A DNA stretch of 64,000 bases from Chrysoporthe austroafricana (lineage: Eukaryota; Ascomycota; Sordariomycetes; Diaporthales; Cryphonectriaceae): NCBI GenBank assembly GCA_001051155.2, contig JYIP02000009.1, forward strand, positions 186,001-250,000, in the 5' to 3' direction. This document shows positions 43,060 through 54,518 of this stretch, piece after piece; position 1 is the stretch's first letter, and every line of letters begins with the position of its first letter. The notes beneath the pieces were generated by a model that worked only from the letters and a program-made list of their open reading frames with translations, was not told where the DNA came from and did not search any database. Made by a program: the position numbers and the translations under genes.

Positions 43060-44527
43060 ATGGCGTTGAGCACGTTCCGGGCGGCCATGCGTCCCTTAGC
43101 AAGCTGTACCCGTCTACGAACAAAGCCTGGCGCAAAGATTACGACATCAACCTTCCGCTCGTGTCTTGTACTCCGAAGGCTGCCCTTAGGAATCGCCTGC
43201 AAGAACCAGGAGAGGCCTCAGAGCACCGCCATCCCCAGAGCTCCTTCTGTTCAACAGCCTGACCAACAGCCAGTTTATACGACCCCGACCAGCGGCATTT
43301 TGTCGAGACTCCCCCCGTCATGGGTCCCCTTCGCCGAGCTCTCGCGCATCGAGAAGCCGGGCGGCCTGTACGGTTTCTACATGGCCTACGTGATCGGGCT
43401 CGGCTACGGTGCCTGCTTGGTCTCGCCGGCGGTCTCGCCGGCGAGCTTGGCGTCGACGGCCGCCGTACTCCTCATCTACAACGTCTTCCTCCGGGGCGCA
43501 GCCTGTACCGTGAACGACATCCTCGACCGCGACTTTGACAGGCGGGTGGCCCGGTGCCGGAACAGGCCCATCGCGCGGCGCGCCGTGACGCCAGCCCAGG
43601 GCTACGTGTGGTACGCGGCGCAGACGGTCGGTGCCGGCGCGGCGATCGCTTTTCTTCCGAGCCCGCTGCTCGCTCTTAGTTACGCAGGTAGGAGTTGGCG
43701 GTGGCCCTGAGTCTTGACGAAAGTCTTCTCCCCTGGTGGCTCTATCATGCTAAGAATGTGTGGCTTTACAGTTCCAATACAGCTGATTGTGAGCTTATAT
43801 CCGCTGTGCAAGCGTTTCACCGAGTAAGTCTACTGCATCCATCCAGTATTATACCCTTAAAAAAAAAGATTGCATAGCCACCAGGGGGAGAGACTTCATG
43901 CTGACCCTCCACCCCCTGGTAGTTTCCCCCAGCTCGTTCTGAGCGCCCCCATCGCCGGCGGTGTTCTCATGGCCGCAGCCTCCGTGGGCCTGGATCCTTT
44001 CGATTTGTCCTCGCTGGCCATCGCCGGTGCCACGGCGTCGCTGACACTGTCGCACTACATCTGGACAACCATCTTTGACTATGTAAACGCCTGCCAGGAC
44101 ACGCCTGACGACATCAAGGCCGGCGTCCGGAGCATGGCCGTCCGCTACCAGGACACGGCGGCCTTCATCTCCACCCTAGGGGCTGCCCAGGTTGGATGCC
44201 TGGCTGTAACGGGCATCCTGGCAAGCTTCTCGCCAATTTATTGGATCGGCGCCGTCGGCGGAAATGCCGTGTGGCTCGTGAGTCTTTCCTTTCCTATTGT
44301 GGCGCGCAGACTTCTTCCCAAGCGCACATTATTTTGATTTGTCTTGAAGACTCTGGCTGATTGAATATCTCCAGACTATCATGACAAGAACAGTGAAACG
44401 CTCGAGGCCGGATATATGTGGATGGTGGTTTGCTTGGGGTGGCCTCATTGTTAGCGGCACCACGGGTGTGGCGCTGTTTGCGGAATACTGGGGCCGAGTA
44501 CGCAGTGTGGAAGACACAGGGCTCTGA
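43060..44527 (+). CDS. UbiA-type aromatic prenyltransferase
   Basis: Exons are 43060-43687, 43772-43823, 43923-44277 and 44375-44527, giving about 395 aa. After an Arg/Ser-rich start of about 50 residues, which could be a mitochondrial targeting sequence, the UbiA core begins (PFAELSRIEKPGGLYGFYMAY). The first Asp-rich motif is VNDILDRDFDRRVARCRNRPIARR. The second is DYVNACQDTPDDIKAGVRSMAVR. These bind the prenyl diphosphate through magnesium ions. Several helices follow, ending with WWFAWGGLIVSGTTGVALF. The family includes COQ2 (ubiquinone) and meroterpenoid enzymes. Wording such as RGAACTVND and the N-A-C-Q-D motif leans toward the meroterpenoid branch, but this needs a tree. It stands divergent from a BBE-like oxidase and near other flavoenzymes. 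Confidence 0.85.
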
Positions 44528-44926
44528 CGAGGCGCAATAATTCGCATAACCCACGAGGGTTCCTCTTACTTTGCATTCTAGTCTAATTGTGACCTTGGTG
44601 ATACATAGGCCTCGGCCAACTCCTGAGTCCTGAAGGTGTACACAAATTCTCTTTCCTAGCCAACTGTTCCGGTGGAATTCTTATGATATTAGACCCGTTG
44701 TTTTCACATAGCTCGAACCTGAGAGGAACAAAAAGTAAGGGGGGGGGTGGAGAAAATCCAGTTTGTGCGCATCTCACGTTAATTAATCGCATCAGCAAAG
44801 CCTCCTTATCTTAAGGACTTTCGTATTGATACAAGATAATATTTACGTCCCGCGCTAGCATAGCAATTACCTGGCATGGCCGCGCCGAAACAGAATACCT
44901 AGGTAGTCATACACATAAATACCCCA
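44528..44926. other. Convergent 3' flanks
   Basis: About 400 bases between the convergent prenyltransferase and rhodopsin-like genes, with a G run near 44739-44748. No gene is seen. Confidence 0.5.
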
Positions 44927-46190
44927 TCAAACCATTGAAGTTTCGGCTTGGAACTCCCTGCGAACCATAATCTTATTTTTGGGCAGGTTTTCCAGCGAGT
45001 ATTCCTCCAGCCCTGGCGCGGCCACATTCGTCGTTGCCGGTGACTTGCCCTCTGTCCCGTGTGCCAGCGGCCACTCGTCGTCGTGCTGCTTGCGATAGGA
45101 GGCCCGAGCATGATACTTGGCCTTCCCGGTAGAGTCCGGCGCCGATGTGTCGTACGACTGGCCGCGGGTGCTCATCTTCAGCTTTGGCAGGAACTTCTTG
45201 ACCAGGGGCCGGTATGTCGGCAAGCAGCAGCCCAATAGGCCGACAACGTTCTCTGTAATGTGCCAGAAGAGCACGCCCGAGGAGTACCAGGTAGTGTCCA
45301 TGACCCAGGCCATCGGATCGGCAGTCATGAAGGCGATCACCCAGTCGAAGATGATGACGCGGGTGATACCACAGGCGACGACGCTATCATCCGTCAGTTG
45401 TCGGGTCATCCTGCGGGATTTGTATGGGAATGAATGGACTCACATTGATCCGAGCAGAAAGATCCCGCTGACGGCAAGCTTCCGGTTCAGTGGCATCTTC
45501 AACGAATACAGATGAGGCACGGGCAGGAGGAAGATCAGGATGTCGAGGACCATGTCGGAGATGGCAACAGCGAGGTAGAGAGCTGTCACCTCAACGCAGT
45601 GTTCGGGGTACTCGCTCTCAAACAGGTCCCAGAAATAGTGCACCGGATAGCACTGGAAGGCGAGTGCGAACGTGATCGCCGTGGTCCAGGCGACTGTGAT
45701 GCCGATAAAGACATTGTTGATAATACGAAAGGCGCGGACCGCGAATATCCTCCGGTAGAAGAACAGGACCGAGAGCTTGATCACCCCGAGGCCGATTGTC
45801 CCGAGTACGTGGAATGTATATTTTGTCTGCTCGTATACCAATAGCTGGTGTGTATGTGCGAGCTGGCCATCGACGAGTATCTGGTGGGTCCCCAGTCCTC
45901 CGGCTGTAGTTGCTGTGGTTCCGGGGCGAATGCGTCAGTCCTGTGCTGCCATTACGAGCCCACACAGAACGCTACTTACCGATGAGTTGATTGACTGCCA
46001 GCCCGACGCAGATCACCATCGCCGGGATGGTGATCCAGTCATCGATGGCCAAGTTCGCAGCGACAAGAGACCTTGAATAGAACCTGAGGCCAACGGCGAC
46101 GATAGGGGTAATGATAAATAATATAGACGTTCCAATGAGAACAGACCGTGGGTACGGCTGGTAGTCGGGACTGAAGTAAGGGTTCTCCAT
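44927..46190 (-). CDS. Seven-TM fungal rhodopsin-domain (PTH11-like/SAT4) membrane protein
   Basis: Minus-strand exons are 46190-45980, 45912-45444 and 45383-44927, giving about 378 aa. Seven hydrophobic segments are visible, among them VLIGTSILFIITPIVAVGLRFYSR, IPAMVICVGLAVNQLIG, VLGTIGLGVIKLSVLFFYRRIF, IGITVAWTTAITFALAFQCYP and VLFWHITENVVGLLGCCLPTYRPL. The motifs L-R-F-Y-x-R after the first helix, DDW before the second, GLGTH in the first outer loop, L-S-V-L-F-F-Y-R-R-I-F and ENVVGLLGCCLPTYRPL near the end define the fungal rhodopsin-domain family. Members lack the retinal lysine of true rhodopsins. Some act as surface receptors. The cytosolic tail is polar. The alternative upstream Met at 46304 would add residues without known features, so 46190 is preferred. 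Confidence 0.88.
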
Positions 46191-47423
46191 GATTGAGTTT
46201 TGACCGGCACTTTGTCTGCAGATCGAGAGAGATGGGCCCAATAAGGTTGTGGGTGCCACGGTCTGTATGTACTCGGGCAGGGTGGGATGTCGATGGTTGC
46301 ACAACAGAACAACTGCGGGCCGGGAGGGAGGGCATGCATGCTTATAGATCTTGGCTCTACTTTATCTGACGGCGGATCCCCTCTTCGAGCCACATTTGTT
46401 CCCCCTCCAGAGGGATTCTAACTAAGCCGTGGATGCGGTACAGTAATACGACGCCATGCAGTGCAACCAGGCCTTCTCCCACCCACATGGGAAAAGGTGA
46501 ACCGGCCAATACGTACTACGGGTACAAGTGGATGATGCGACGGGCTAATCAGCCGTCCTGTCACGTACAACACGTGGGATGTCGGAGACTGTCCTCGATA
46601 CAAGTGGCCGCCATCATCATGCCGAGGCCGTTGTGACTATCAGCGGACTTGTTCGTCGTACGCAGTCGCTTCACCGAAGAGGCTCTGAACCTAAAGCCAT
46701 TCTGTAACCATCGAGGCAGTGTACCAGGGTACTTGAATCTCCGTACCTAGGTACGTACACTGCAGGCTCGTGGATTCCCAGTATGTACTGGATAAAACCC
46801 TCACCAAGATCGTCTTGTGCACGTGGCATGGCTTGGGTGGGCCGCATAGACTTAGTCACTTTGTGACACTTTGCGGGCAAATCAGGATTGACCAGGGCTA
46901 TAGTTGGTTTTTTTTGGAGGATCCTGCAGGAGTGTAGCAATACCGCAGGAATGCCGCCACCTCGCATAGTGGGTGAGTGGGCACCACTCACCCATGGCTG
47001 GTTGGTCCATCGAAGAGCTGACAACACTGTACGGTGCTCCACTGCACCCGGCATCTGCGTCTGATCCAGCTCGTACTTTGTAGCTCGTCACGCTCTTTCT
47101 ACCCAAGACCATGCCTCTTCGGCTTTCGGGCTGACAGACTGGGCCTGTATTCCGCTGTGTTGTGCCAATGGTCAAGGTATCTAGTGCATACTGGGTAGCC
47201 GGATTCCAAATTGGACTCGCGTGGTGAGCGACCCTGCCCGACCCTTCCAAATCTCCGCACAGTCGGGCCCGAGGCTGGTTGAAAACCTTATTGATGCCTT
47301 CCAGAGTACTAAGCAAGGGCGCCACGCCTAGGTTGGCAATGGGCGGGCGAAAAAACAATGTCATGGTGGGCCTGGAAGGCTCAGCAGGTAAGATTGCCTT
47401 CATGCAACCCGGTTGAGCAGAAG
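46191..47423. other. Divergent promoter region
   Basis: Lies between the divergent rhodopsin-like and secreted oxidase genes. A GTACCTAGGTAC palindrome is near 46744. No gene is supported. Confidence 0.5.
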
Positions 47424-47429
47424 TATAAA
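47424..47429 (+). promoter_or_regulatory. TATA box of the secreted oxidase gene
   Basis: TATAAA 80 bases before the ATG at 47509. It supports this Met over the upstream in-frame start at 47413, which would lie before the TATA box. Confidence 0.55.
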
Positions 47430-47508
47430 AGCTTGTATTCGTGACCCTTCATGTAGCACTGTAGCCTCAACCGGGCACCCCTCCCTTACGTACCGCGCGA
47501 CATCCACC

Positions 47509-48978
47509 ATGCATTCCCGTCGCTTCTGCATGATTGCCAGCTTTCTGAGCCTTGGCCTTGCCTGTAAGGGTAGCAACGCCACGGCTTTCTGTAACGACGT
47601 CGCCAAGTATCAGACTCTCCTGTCCTCGAACTCCACAGTCCAGTGCGGAGTGAAGGACGTGCGATGGAGTGACTACGGGGCACCCCAGCCCGGTGCTATC
47701 ATCACCGTGGGCACCGAGGACGATGTCGCCGCGATTGTAACTATCGCCAACGAGCTGGATGTCCCCTTCCTCCTTCAGTCCGGTGGCAACGGCTGGGCAG
47801 ACACCTTTTCCCTCGGATCGAATGGCATAGTCATCGATGTGTCCCAGCTCAAGGATATCAGCTTCAACGAGGACAGGACCGAGGTCACATTCCAGACTGG
47901 TGTCCTCATCGAGGATATTGTGGCTGCCGCATGGGACAATAATGCTCGTGTCGCAACTGGCACATGCAACTGTGTCAGTGTGCTCGGGGCTGGCCTAGGG
48001 GGGGGTCTGGGCAGGGGTACAGGCTTGTATGGCCTGGGGCTTGACCAGCTCATATCGATCAACTATGTCGACGCTGATGGCAACAAGTCGACTGTCACCA
48101 ATACCAGCGACCCTGATCTCTGGTGGGCCATGAAGGGTGCAGGCGCGAACTTCGGCATTGTCACGTCCGTTGTCTACCAGAGCTACCCAGTCGCGCAGGC
48201 CGACAACACTGCCTGGACGGGACTCCTTTATTTCAACGACAGCGCGATCGAGGATATCGTCTCTGCGATCAACAACCTCACCCTCGAGGCAGAGATGCAG
48301 CTCGACTTCTACTTCACCCAGGGCGTGGTCGCCGTGCTGCCTTTCTACCTTGGCGATGAGGAGACGGGCAGGGAGAAGTTCGCCACGATTCTCGACATAG
48401 GTCCGGAGGTGGATGCCACCGAAGTCATCTCCTACAACACCTGGAATGCCGCAGGGGACTCGTTCTGTGTCGACGGCGGCCGGAAGCCCTCTTACGAGAC
48501 TAACCTCAAGACGATGGACCCCACGGCGTGGCGCGAGGTCTGGAACACTTACATCGCCTTCTACGACACGTACGCAGAGGCAAACTTGACTACCCTCCTG
48601 ACTGAGTGCTACTCGACAGCCAAGATGTTGGAGATCGGCAGCTCGGAGGCGGCGTACCCGTGGCGCGATATCAAGTGCTACTCGATAGTGATTCCCTGGT
48701 ATACGTCTGCGAGCCTTGATACAGCAGCCAACGACTTCGCTCAGAATGTGCGAAGCATCCTGTCCGCCTCGTCGGGGACAGAAACGTTCAGCGCGTAAGT
48801 CCACAACATGTAAAGCGGGTCAGGCCTATCTGCTAACCAGGGTCTTAGTTACATCAATTTTGCGCATGGTGACGAGGTTTTGGCTAATATCTACGGCGAC
48901 AGCTTGTCCAGGCTGCAGACTCTGAAACAGGAGTACGACCCAGAGGGGCGCTTCAACCAGTGGTTCCCTCTTTCATAA
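47509..48978 (+). CDS. Secreted FAD-linked oxidase, BBE-like
   Basis: Exons are 47509-48794 and 48849-48978, giving about 471 aa. The N terminus MHSRRFCMIASFLSLGLA is a signal peptide, and several N-x-S/T sites follow. The PCMH-type FAD domain has FLLQSGGNGWADTF where most relatives have G-G-H, so the flavin-linking His is Asn here; I recall other fungal members with Asn at this site. The second covalent site, a Cys before the conserved Gly-rich run, is plausible in GTCNCVSVLGAGLGGGLGR. A region of DPDLWWAMKGAGANFGIVT is the standard BBE hallmark, and the last exon has the C-terminal YDPEGRFNQWF motif. The enzyme would act outside the cell on an unknown alcohol, sugar or metabolite. It is the second BBE-type gene within 8 kb and belongs to a different subfamily from that at 39822-41337. 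Confidence 0.9.
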
Positions 48979-49127
48979 CACGAGGGTTTAATGTCTACTT
49001 CTACAAGTACAAACTTAATAGATCATAGTGCATATAGTATTATAATATCACTGGAGCAGTGGAAGACGTTACCGAAGTAAACATATGCTTTTTCTCTCTC
49101 CATAAAAGTCCCCACTTCAAACGTCGT

Positions 49128-50587
49128 CTATTGACTTGAAAGCCGTCCATACAGCTCCCAGGCCCCGTCGGCTGTCTTAGGAGCATCAAATCCCCACAAC
49201 CAAGCCTGAAAGAAAGGGTCCGCCAAGAGGTTGGGATAGCCAGCGGTGGGAGTCTCGCAAAGGAACACTCTGTCTCGCTCTTCCTTCAAAGGCCCGTTGG
49301 GTAACTGCCAGATCGCGCCATTCTTCAGGCCTGCTCTGTTCACGTGGCCAGTCCTCTCCTTCCGCAGACGCTGATAGATATCGAGGCAGACCTTCACTTG
49401 CTTTCGGCTCTGCGCTTTGGCCAGGAGATGTGCAAGGACGTAGATTGACTCGAGGCCCATGGCGGCGCCCTGGGCTCTATTTGAGGTGAGGTGGGTCAAT
49501 CTTAACATTCCTCTCCAATGTTTATAAGGAGGATGGGCAACGGTATCTAGACTTACAAGTAGGGCAGGGTCTGATGCGCGGCGTCACCAACGATGCAGAA
49601 CCTTGCTTCGTCGTCAACCCACGGCGACTTCTCATCATCGACCGGGGGCTGGAAGAACATCCACCGCTTGCAGTCTTCTGCGAGGCCGATAAGTTCGCGA
49701 ACCTCAGAGTCCCAGCCCTCGGCAGCAAGCTCGGCCTGAAACCCCACCAGATCCACAGGCTGCGGCTTGAAGAATGCGTCCGAAGGATTCAGCGAGCCAG
49801 GCCGGGTGAAAGCAATATTGAAGAACCCCGCCAGGCTGTAGGTGACCGCCTGGGACTCAGGGCCGAGCCATACGACAATATTGGGCTCCACCACGAGATG
49901 CCGTAGACCCTGTCGCTCTTTGATGAGCTTTTCGTCGACCACGATCCGATGGACCACTTTCCCGTGCGGGATCGCCTCAGGCTTGCGCCCGGTCAGGGTC
50001 TCCCGCAGGGCCGAGTTGGCTCCATCTGCACCCACGAAGAGATCCGCAGAGATCGATCTAGATGGACCGCCATCGGCTGCGCACAGGCAGACGGTGCCCC
50101 TTGCAAGGTCGGTCCCAGATACCCCGGCAATGAAGCCGAATACGAACTGGACACCTGCGGCGAGGGCCCCTTCGTACAGGGCCTGCCGCAGATGTGCCCG
50201 GTGCACCGTCAAGACAGGTGCTCCGTACTTCTCGACGGCCTCGTGAAGGTTCTGCGTGTGAAGGGTCTTGCCCGTAGCGTAGTCCTTCAGTATGATGGCC
50301 GGCGTAACGACAGACTTGGCCATGAGACTGTCATAGACACCGAGATCCTGCAGCACGCGCAGGGCATTTGGATGGAGCTGTATGCCGGCACCGATCTTGA
50401 TGGACCCGATCAGCCGGGACACCTTGACACTTCACCAGACTGTTTGGTCACTCACAGCCTGTAGCCCAGAGTCCTTCTCGATAATCGTGACTTTGAAGCC
50501 ATGACGGCTGAAAAGGATGCCGCCAGCAAGGCCCACAATACCGGCCCCGATGATGCAGATGTGAAAGCCCGACTGGAAAGATTCCAT
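49128..50587 (-). CDS. Group A FAD-dependent monooxygenase (salicylate hydroxylase-like)
   Basis: Minus-strand exons are 50587-50456, 50395-49557 and 49476-49128, giving about 439 aa. The three family fingerprints are present: HICIIGAGIVGLAGGILFSRHG (dinucleotide fold), LFVGADGANSALRE (DG motif) and FCIVGDAAHQTLPY (GD motif, ribityl contact). The first intron was set to 60 nt because CTGAT lies 18 nt before the acceptor and the joined sequence reads LQAIGAGIQLHPNALRVL, as in the family. A 33-nt alternative is too short. The third exon begins AQGAAMGLE. Such enzymes hydroxylate or epoxidise aromatic or isoprenoid compounds with NAD(P)H and O2. No membrane anchor is seen at the C terminus. It lies 150 bases from the convergent secreted oxidase. 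The Met at 50638 is an alternative start. Confidence 0.9.
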
Positions 50588-52063
50588 GGCTGCTCGGTGT
50601 GTATTGTTGAAGCCCAGGTTCCAAATTCCGTCTATCACAAGCCTAAGGAGACTGATCGAATCTTAGGAGATGTGTCGCCTAGGGAGTTTGAGCCAGATTA
50701 CTCCTGTAGGTATCACTCTTTCCAAAAACCCTCTGATCAAATATGATGACAGCTGCGTGATTATCTAAAGAGTTGCTTGCTGCCCGCATGAAGGTCCGTA
50801 CAGGTGACTATCTAGAGGAGAGCACTGCCCACCTTAGCGGATTACCATCGTAAGTTCAAGACCCGCTTCGCCCACCGCCACCACCGCCTTTGCCTTTTCT
50901 TTTCCTCTTTTTCCTTTTTTCGTTTTTAAAAAAGGAAAAGAAAAGAGAAATGAAAGTGACCGAACGGAAATGTCAAAAACAAACAGATTGTTTTGCAACC
51001 TCCTAGCGGCAAACACCGTGGTCCTAGAAGAAGTGGTTTAGTCGGGCAGTGCGCCAAATGACTGCCTGTCCCCTCATCCCGCCAGGTTGACAAAGAGGGG
51101 CGCGAGCGGCAACGAGACGAGACGAGAAGATAGATAACGGGGTGGCAAGGGGAGCTCATGTCTCCTCACTCCCTGCCCCGTCGACCATATCTTGAGGCGA
51201 GGAGGCAGAGGGCCAGAGTGGAAGGTGGAAAACGACTCAACCGTTGACTACATCCTCCACGTCGCTGACGCTCTGCCCCAGAGGCCTGCTAGGCCCCCTT
51301 GACACAGTGTGATCTGGCATGGCGAAAGTCAGAAGCTTTCTGAACCCCTCGTGTTCAACCACCCGTGTTTGATCCCCAGGCAGGAAACGTGCCCCCCTTG
51401 CTGCTACGGCGTCACGCGGCCTGGCGACATTGCAACCTCCAGATGTTGCGACTCGAGCGACCCGAACCGAGACGGCGCGGACGGGACAGGGCCTGAGCTT
51501 AGCAGGGTCCAGCACGTGCCGGGTGCTGTAACCGCGACGGGAAGGTGTCCTGGGACCCTGGCAAAGCCTACTTCTTAGGGCGCGGCCCCCCTGTGAAACC
51601 TTAAACCCAAACAACGACGATACTGGGGCACGAAGGGGATACCAACAATAGTAGGGAGTTCGCTACCGAAACACTACGGCTCCCAGATGCTACCACGGTA
51701 GTACCTCGGCCGTCCTTAACCCCCCCTGGGGATGTGACCCGCACGCCATATCGAAGGCATGCGCGGCAGCGACATCCTTTTGGACGTCACGACCGGCTGC
51801 GGGGTATAGATGTAGCGAACGCCGCGGGGGTTGCAGGCGCCCTGGAGCGTCTCCATAGCCGGCATCCGGTTATCGAGCGTTCGCGTGTGGGGCCAGCCCC
51901 AGTCGGATGCGGGACCGGCCCGGCTGCCTTCCTTTTTTTTTTTTTTTTTTTTTTTTTCCCCTAACTCTCTTTTCCGTTTTTCTCCTTTTGTTACCCGGGA
52001 CTTGACAGACCGGGGGGTACCTGGCATATAGATTTCAAACGCACAAGGAGTTTTTAATAAGGC
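50588..52063. other. Intergenic, no gene recognised
   Basis: About 1.5 kb with T/C-rich and poly-purine tracts around 50890-50960 and poly-T at 51933-51957. Open frames have no motifs. Confidence 0.5.
51933..51957 (+). repeat. Poly-T run of about 25 bases
   Basis: Uninterrupted T tract, read directly. It lies 107 bases upstream of the tRNA-Gln gene, in the same strand sense. Its length could be uncertain in an assembly. Confidence 0.9.
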
Positions 52064-52152
52064 GGTTGCGTAGTGTAATGGTTATCACTTTGGATTCTGA
52101 TGGCATTATCTCGTCTCTTCCAGCAATCTGAGTTCGATTCTCAGCGCGACCT
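52064..52152 (+). tRNA. tRNA-Gln (anticodon CTG) with a 17-nt intron
   Basis: The acceptor stem pairs GGTTGCG with CGCGACC (one T-G pair), followed by discriminator T. Box A (TAGTGTAATGG) and box B (GAGTTCGATTC) are present. Removing 52101-52117 restores the anticodon arm TTGGA-TTCTGAT-TCCAG with anticodon CTG. A T run follows the gene (TTCCTTTTGCCCTTTTTG), fitting RNA polymerase III termination. Confidence 0.92.
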
Positions 52153-52727
52153 TCCTTTTGCCCTTTTTGCTTCTATCTCTCCTTTTGATGGCCATCCCTC
52201 GTGGTGGGGTCATCTTCTCCAGCACCATTGTCTTTGGACCGTTCTTGCCCGCTTTTGGCAGGGGCGGGATGGCCGTCGCGCTCTCGCCAGCGCTCTCGGT
52301 CCTCCTTTGTCTGATGACCACCTGAATAGTCTCGGATGCTGACGACTGGATGTTATCATTGAGCAGTAATCAGAATGGGTCATGCCTGGAGGGCAGAGCC
52401 CAAGGTTGTTTGTGCTAAGAACTGATGCAGTGGCTCCACCCCTATAGAACAATCGGCACCAAAAGAACATACTGTTTCTCATCCATATTCCACATGTGGT
52501 TTCTTATACTGGCTGCGCGATCCCTTGAAAGAATCGTTAGGTAGATCACAACCAATCTGATCAACAGAAAAAGATCGGTATAAACAATAAACGGTTATCC
52601 GCTTTTTTTCGATCCTTCTCATTCAATATAGTCCGAGTGTTTGTAAGTGCTAAGCACATTAAATGGTTTAAAACAATCTCCTTTTTGTTACTGCTGTGGG
52701 CCGTTGAGTCTCCATGTAGAGCCGGGC
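52153..52727. other. Intergenic after tRNA-Gln
   Basis: No gene is supported; the last 200 bases probably form the 3' flank of the next minus-strand gene. Confidence 0.5.
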
Positions 52728-54215
52728 TTATGGAGATGGAGTCCTTATCGAAGAGTCAGAGGCCACCACCGTCTGTTCCGACGGCGCAGACTGACCGACC
52801 TTGACTGAATGTCGCTGTCGACTGCGAGGGGTACCGCGCCACTTCGCCGCTTCCCTAGCATTATCATATATGTCCCTCTGACCGTTCCACCACAATTTCT
52901 CAGATTCCCGAAGTTTCCCGGGGAAGAACTCTTCCCTGAGAGACTCAGCCCCTCCGTACGCAATCTCGAAGTCCATAAACACGTCCATGACTTTCTTCGA
53001 CTTGATAACCTCGACAGGCGCGAGTGGAAGGTTCCTCTGCTTGGTGGGCCGTTGCATGCCGGCGAGATATCCGTTCTGAAACATGCCAAAGGCCCCAATA
53101 GCAATCATCACCCACTCGCTACTCCTCGAGCATGCGAGGTTGACGAGGAGGAGCAGCCAGAGGACGGATTGGGCCACGACAACGACCCTGGTGAGCCAGA
53201 AGCCGAGCGGTAACCCGTTGATGGTGCGGGCCTGCCTTTGCTGTCGTTCCGACTTTGGTAGGTGAGGATTCCCGTGATCTTTGATAGGTTTTGAGAAGAG
53301 ATCCCATGATCCAGTGAACTTCTCCCATGGTCGGCTGCTTCGAGGGCTTCCTGAGGCAGACATTTCTTCGATATCCAAGCACTTCCCATTGCCAATGATG
53401 ACCACGACCTCGCGAGATCCGTTCCCTTGAGTGAGAGCGAATGTTGCATCTTTGGCCTGGCGATTCGGGAGTTTTTCTGCTCGCCACTGTGGAAGACAGC
53501 CGGCCAGCTGCACGAGGATTGTACCTGCCGCAGTGATCATCATGATATCCCATTCCCCCGACGTCACGATCGGGATCGCGGCCAGAGCAAGCTGTACCAG
53601 GATACACACAAGGCCCCAGAGGTGAATCCAGCCCAATGAGAACTCTGTTAACCCATTTCGATTAGCCTCCGCTTCCAGGACGGAGATTCGGAGGCCCTCG
53701 TCAGCCAGAGGCTGTCGACTAGAGAGGCCTGTCTCAATGTCACGCAGCAGACGGCCAACGACCCAGTTCTTGTTTTCTCTGACGTATCCTGAACCTAGGT
53801 TGAAGACTTTGACGGGGTAATCAGGCTCAGGAAGAAGGCGGCCGTCTCCGATGATCTCGATCAGCGCCATGAATGCGTAAGAGACCCACCCGAAGGAGAA
53901 ACAAACCGGTGTGAAGTACCAGGTCCCTGTCCCTTGGGCTAGAGCTTTCTGCACAACATCCCCGCCGATGACCATAAGAATAGTGGAAACATCTGAGGGG
54001 TTTGACCATTGGTTTCTGAGTGCGGACACAGTGAAAGTGCCCATTGCTGCTGTCGGGGACGTATGGCCTGGGTTTGAGTTGAATGGGGCGGGCTTCCCGA
54101 GCGGGTGTTGGGCTGGCCACCCTAGTGATGAAAATTCGTCCCCCGGAGAGCGGTGAGCCTCGCTGTGGGACGACATCAATCTTACCTTTTTAGAGTATGG
54201 GCCTAGCAATGCCAC
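52728..54215 (-). CDS. Polytopic membrane protein, fungal hypothetical, 495 aa
   Basis: A single uninterrupted frame. Hydrophobic segments include the stretch WYFTPVCFSFGWVSYAFMAL, then IHLWGLVCILVQLALAAIPIV, WDIMMITAAGTILVQLAGCL, VVVVAQSVLWLLLLVNLA and WVMIAIGAFGMFQNGYLAG, with a long cytosolic loop between the third and fourth that carries Arg/Lys/Ser-rich sequence. The last ~120 residues are hydrophilic. The layout resembles a fungus-specific family of unknown function that I know only as hypothetical proteins of accessory regions. Two Met codons (54215 and 54176) precede the polar N terminus, and a third, MGTFTVSALRN, lies just before the membrane part. The HET gene starts 300 bases away in the opposite direction, so the two share a promoter region. 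Confidence 0.75.
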   Translation of the reverse strand: MALLGPYSKKVRLMSSHSEAHRSPGDEFSSLGWPAQHPLGKPAPFNSNPGHTSPTAAMGTFTVSALRNQWSNPSDVSTILMVIGGDVVQKALAQGTGTWYFTPVCFSFGWVSYAFMALIEIIGDGRLLPEPDYPVKVFNLGSGYVRENKNWVVGRLLRDIETGLSSRQPLADEGLRISVLEAEANRNGLTEFSLGWIHLWGLVCILVQLALAAIPIVTSGEWDIMMITAAGTILVQLAGCLPQWRAEKLPNRQAKDATFALTQGNGSREVVVIIGNGKCLDIEEMSASGSPRSSRPWEKFTGSWDLFSKPIKDHGNPHLPKSERQQRQARTINGLPLGFWLTRVVVVAQSVLWLLLLVNLACSRSSEWVMIAIGAFGMFQNGYLAGMQRPTKQRNLPLAPVEVIKSKKVMDVFMDFEIAYGGAESLREEFFPGKLRESEKLWWNGQRDIYDNAREAAKWRGTPRSRQRHSVKVGQSAPSEQTVVASDSSIRTPSP

Positions 54216-54518
54216 AGCAGGCTGCTATCGTTGTAGGGCTGAGAGTGAGAGCACAGCCTGCCCGACGTAAGCGCCACCGCCCTGCTCATGGGCCGCAAAA
54301 AGGGCCGCCTTTCAAGAAGCCTAAACGCTGGTCCATGGGGCTAATGGTGAGATGTCCATGCTATGAAACTCTGATTGGAAGAGAATATGCAGCTAAATAT
54401 TGTGCATCGGAAAGAGCGGGGCCGAAGCCATGCCGTAGGGGTCCTCAAAAATCCACCTGCCAACGAATGCTAAATTTTCCTGCATCACTTGAATCCTTAA
54501 CCATCTGACACGGTTGCC
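54216..54518. other. Shared promoter of divergent membrane-protein and HET genes
   Basis: 303 bases between two start codons facing away from each other. No TATA box is obvious. Co-expression of the pair is possible. Confidence 0.4.

Noticed and set aside
44927..46190. Seven-TM protein as a Pyr4-type terpene cyclase of the putative cluster
   Set aside because: Length (378 aa) and motifs match the fungal rhodopsin-domain family, not the shorter Pyr4-type cyclases.
50396..50455. A 33-nt intron (50423-50455) for the flavin monooxygenase
   Set aside because: Below the usual fungal minimum. The 60-nt alternative has a proper branch site and gives the family sequence IGAGIQLHPNA.
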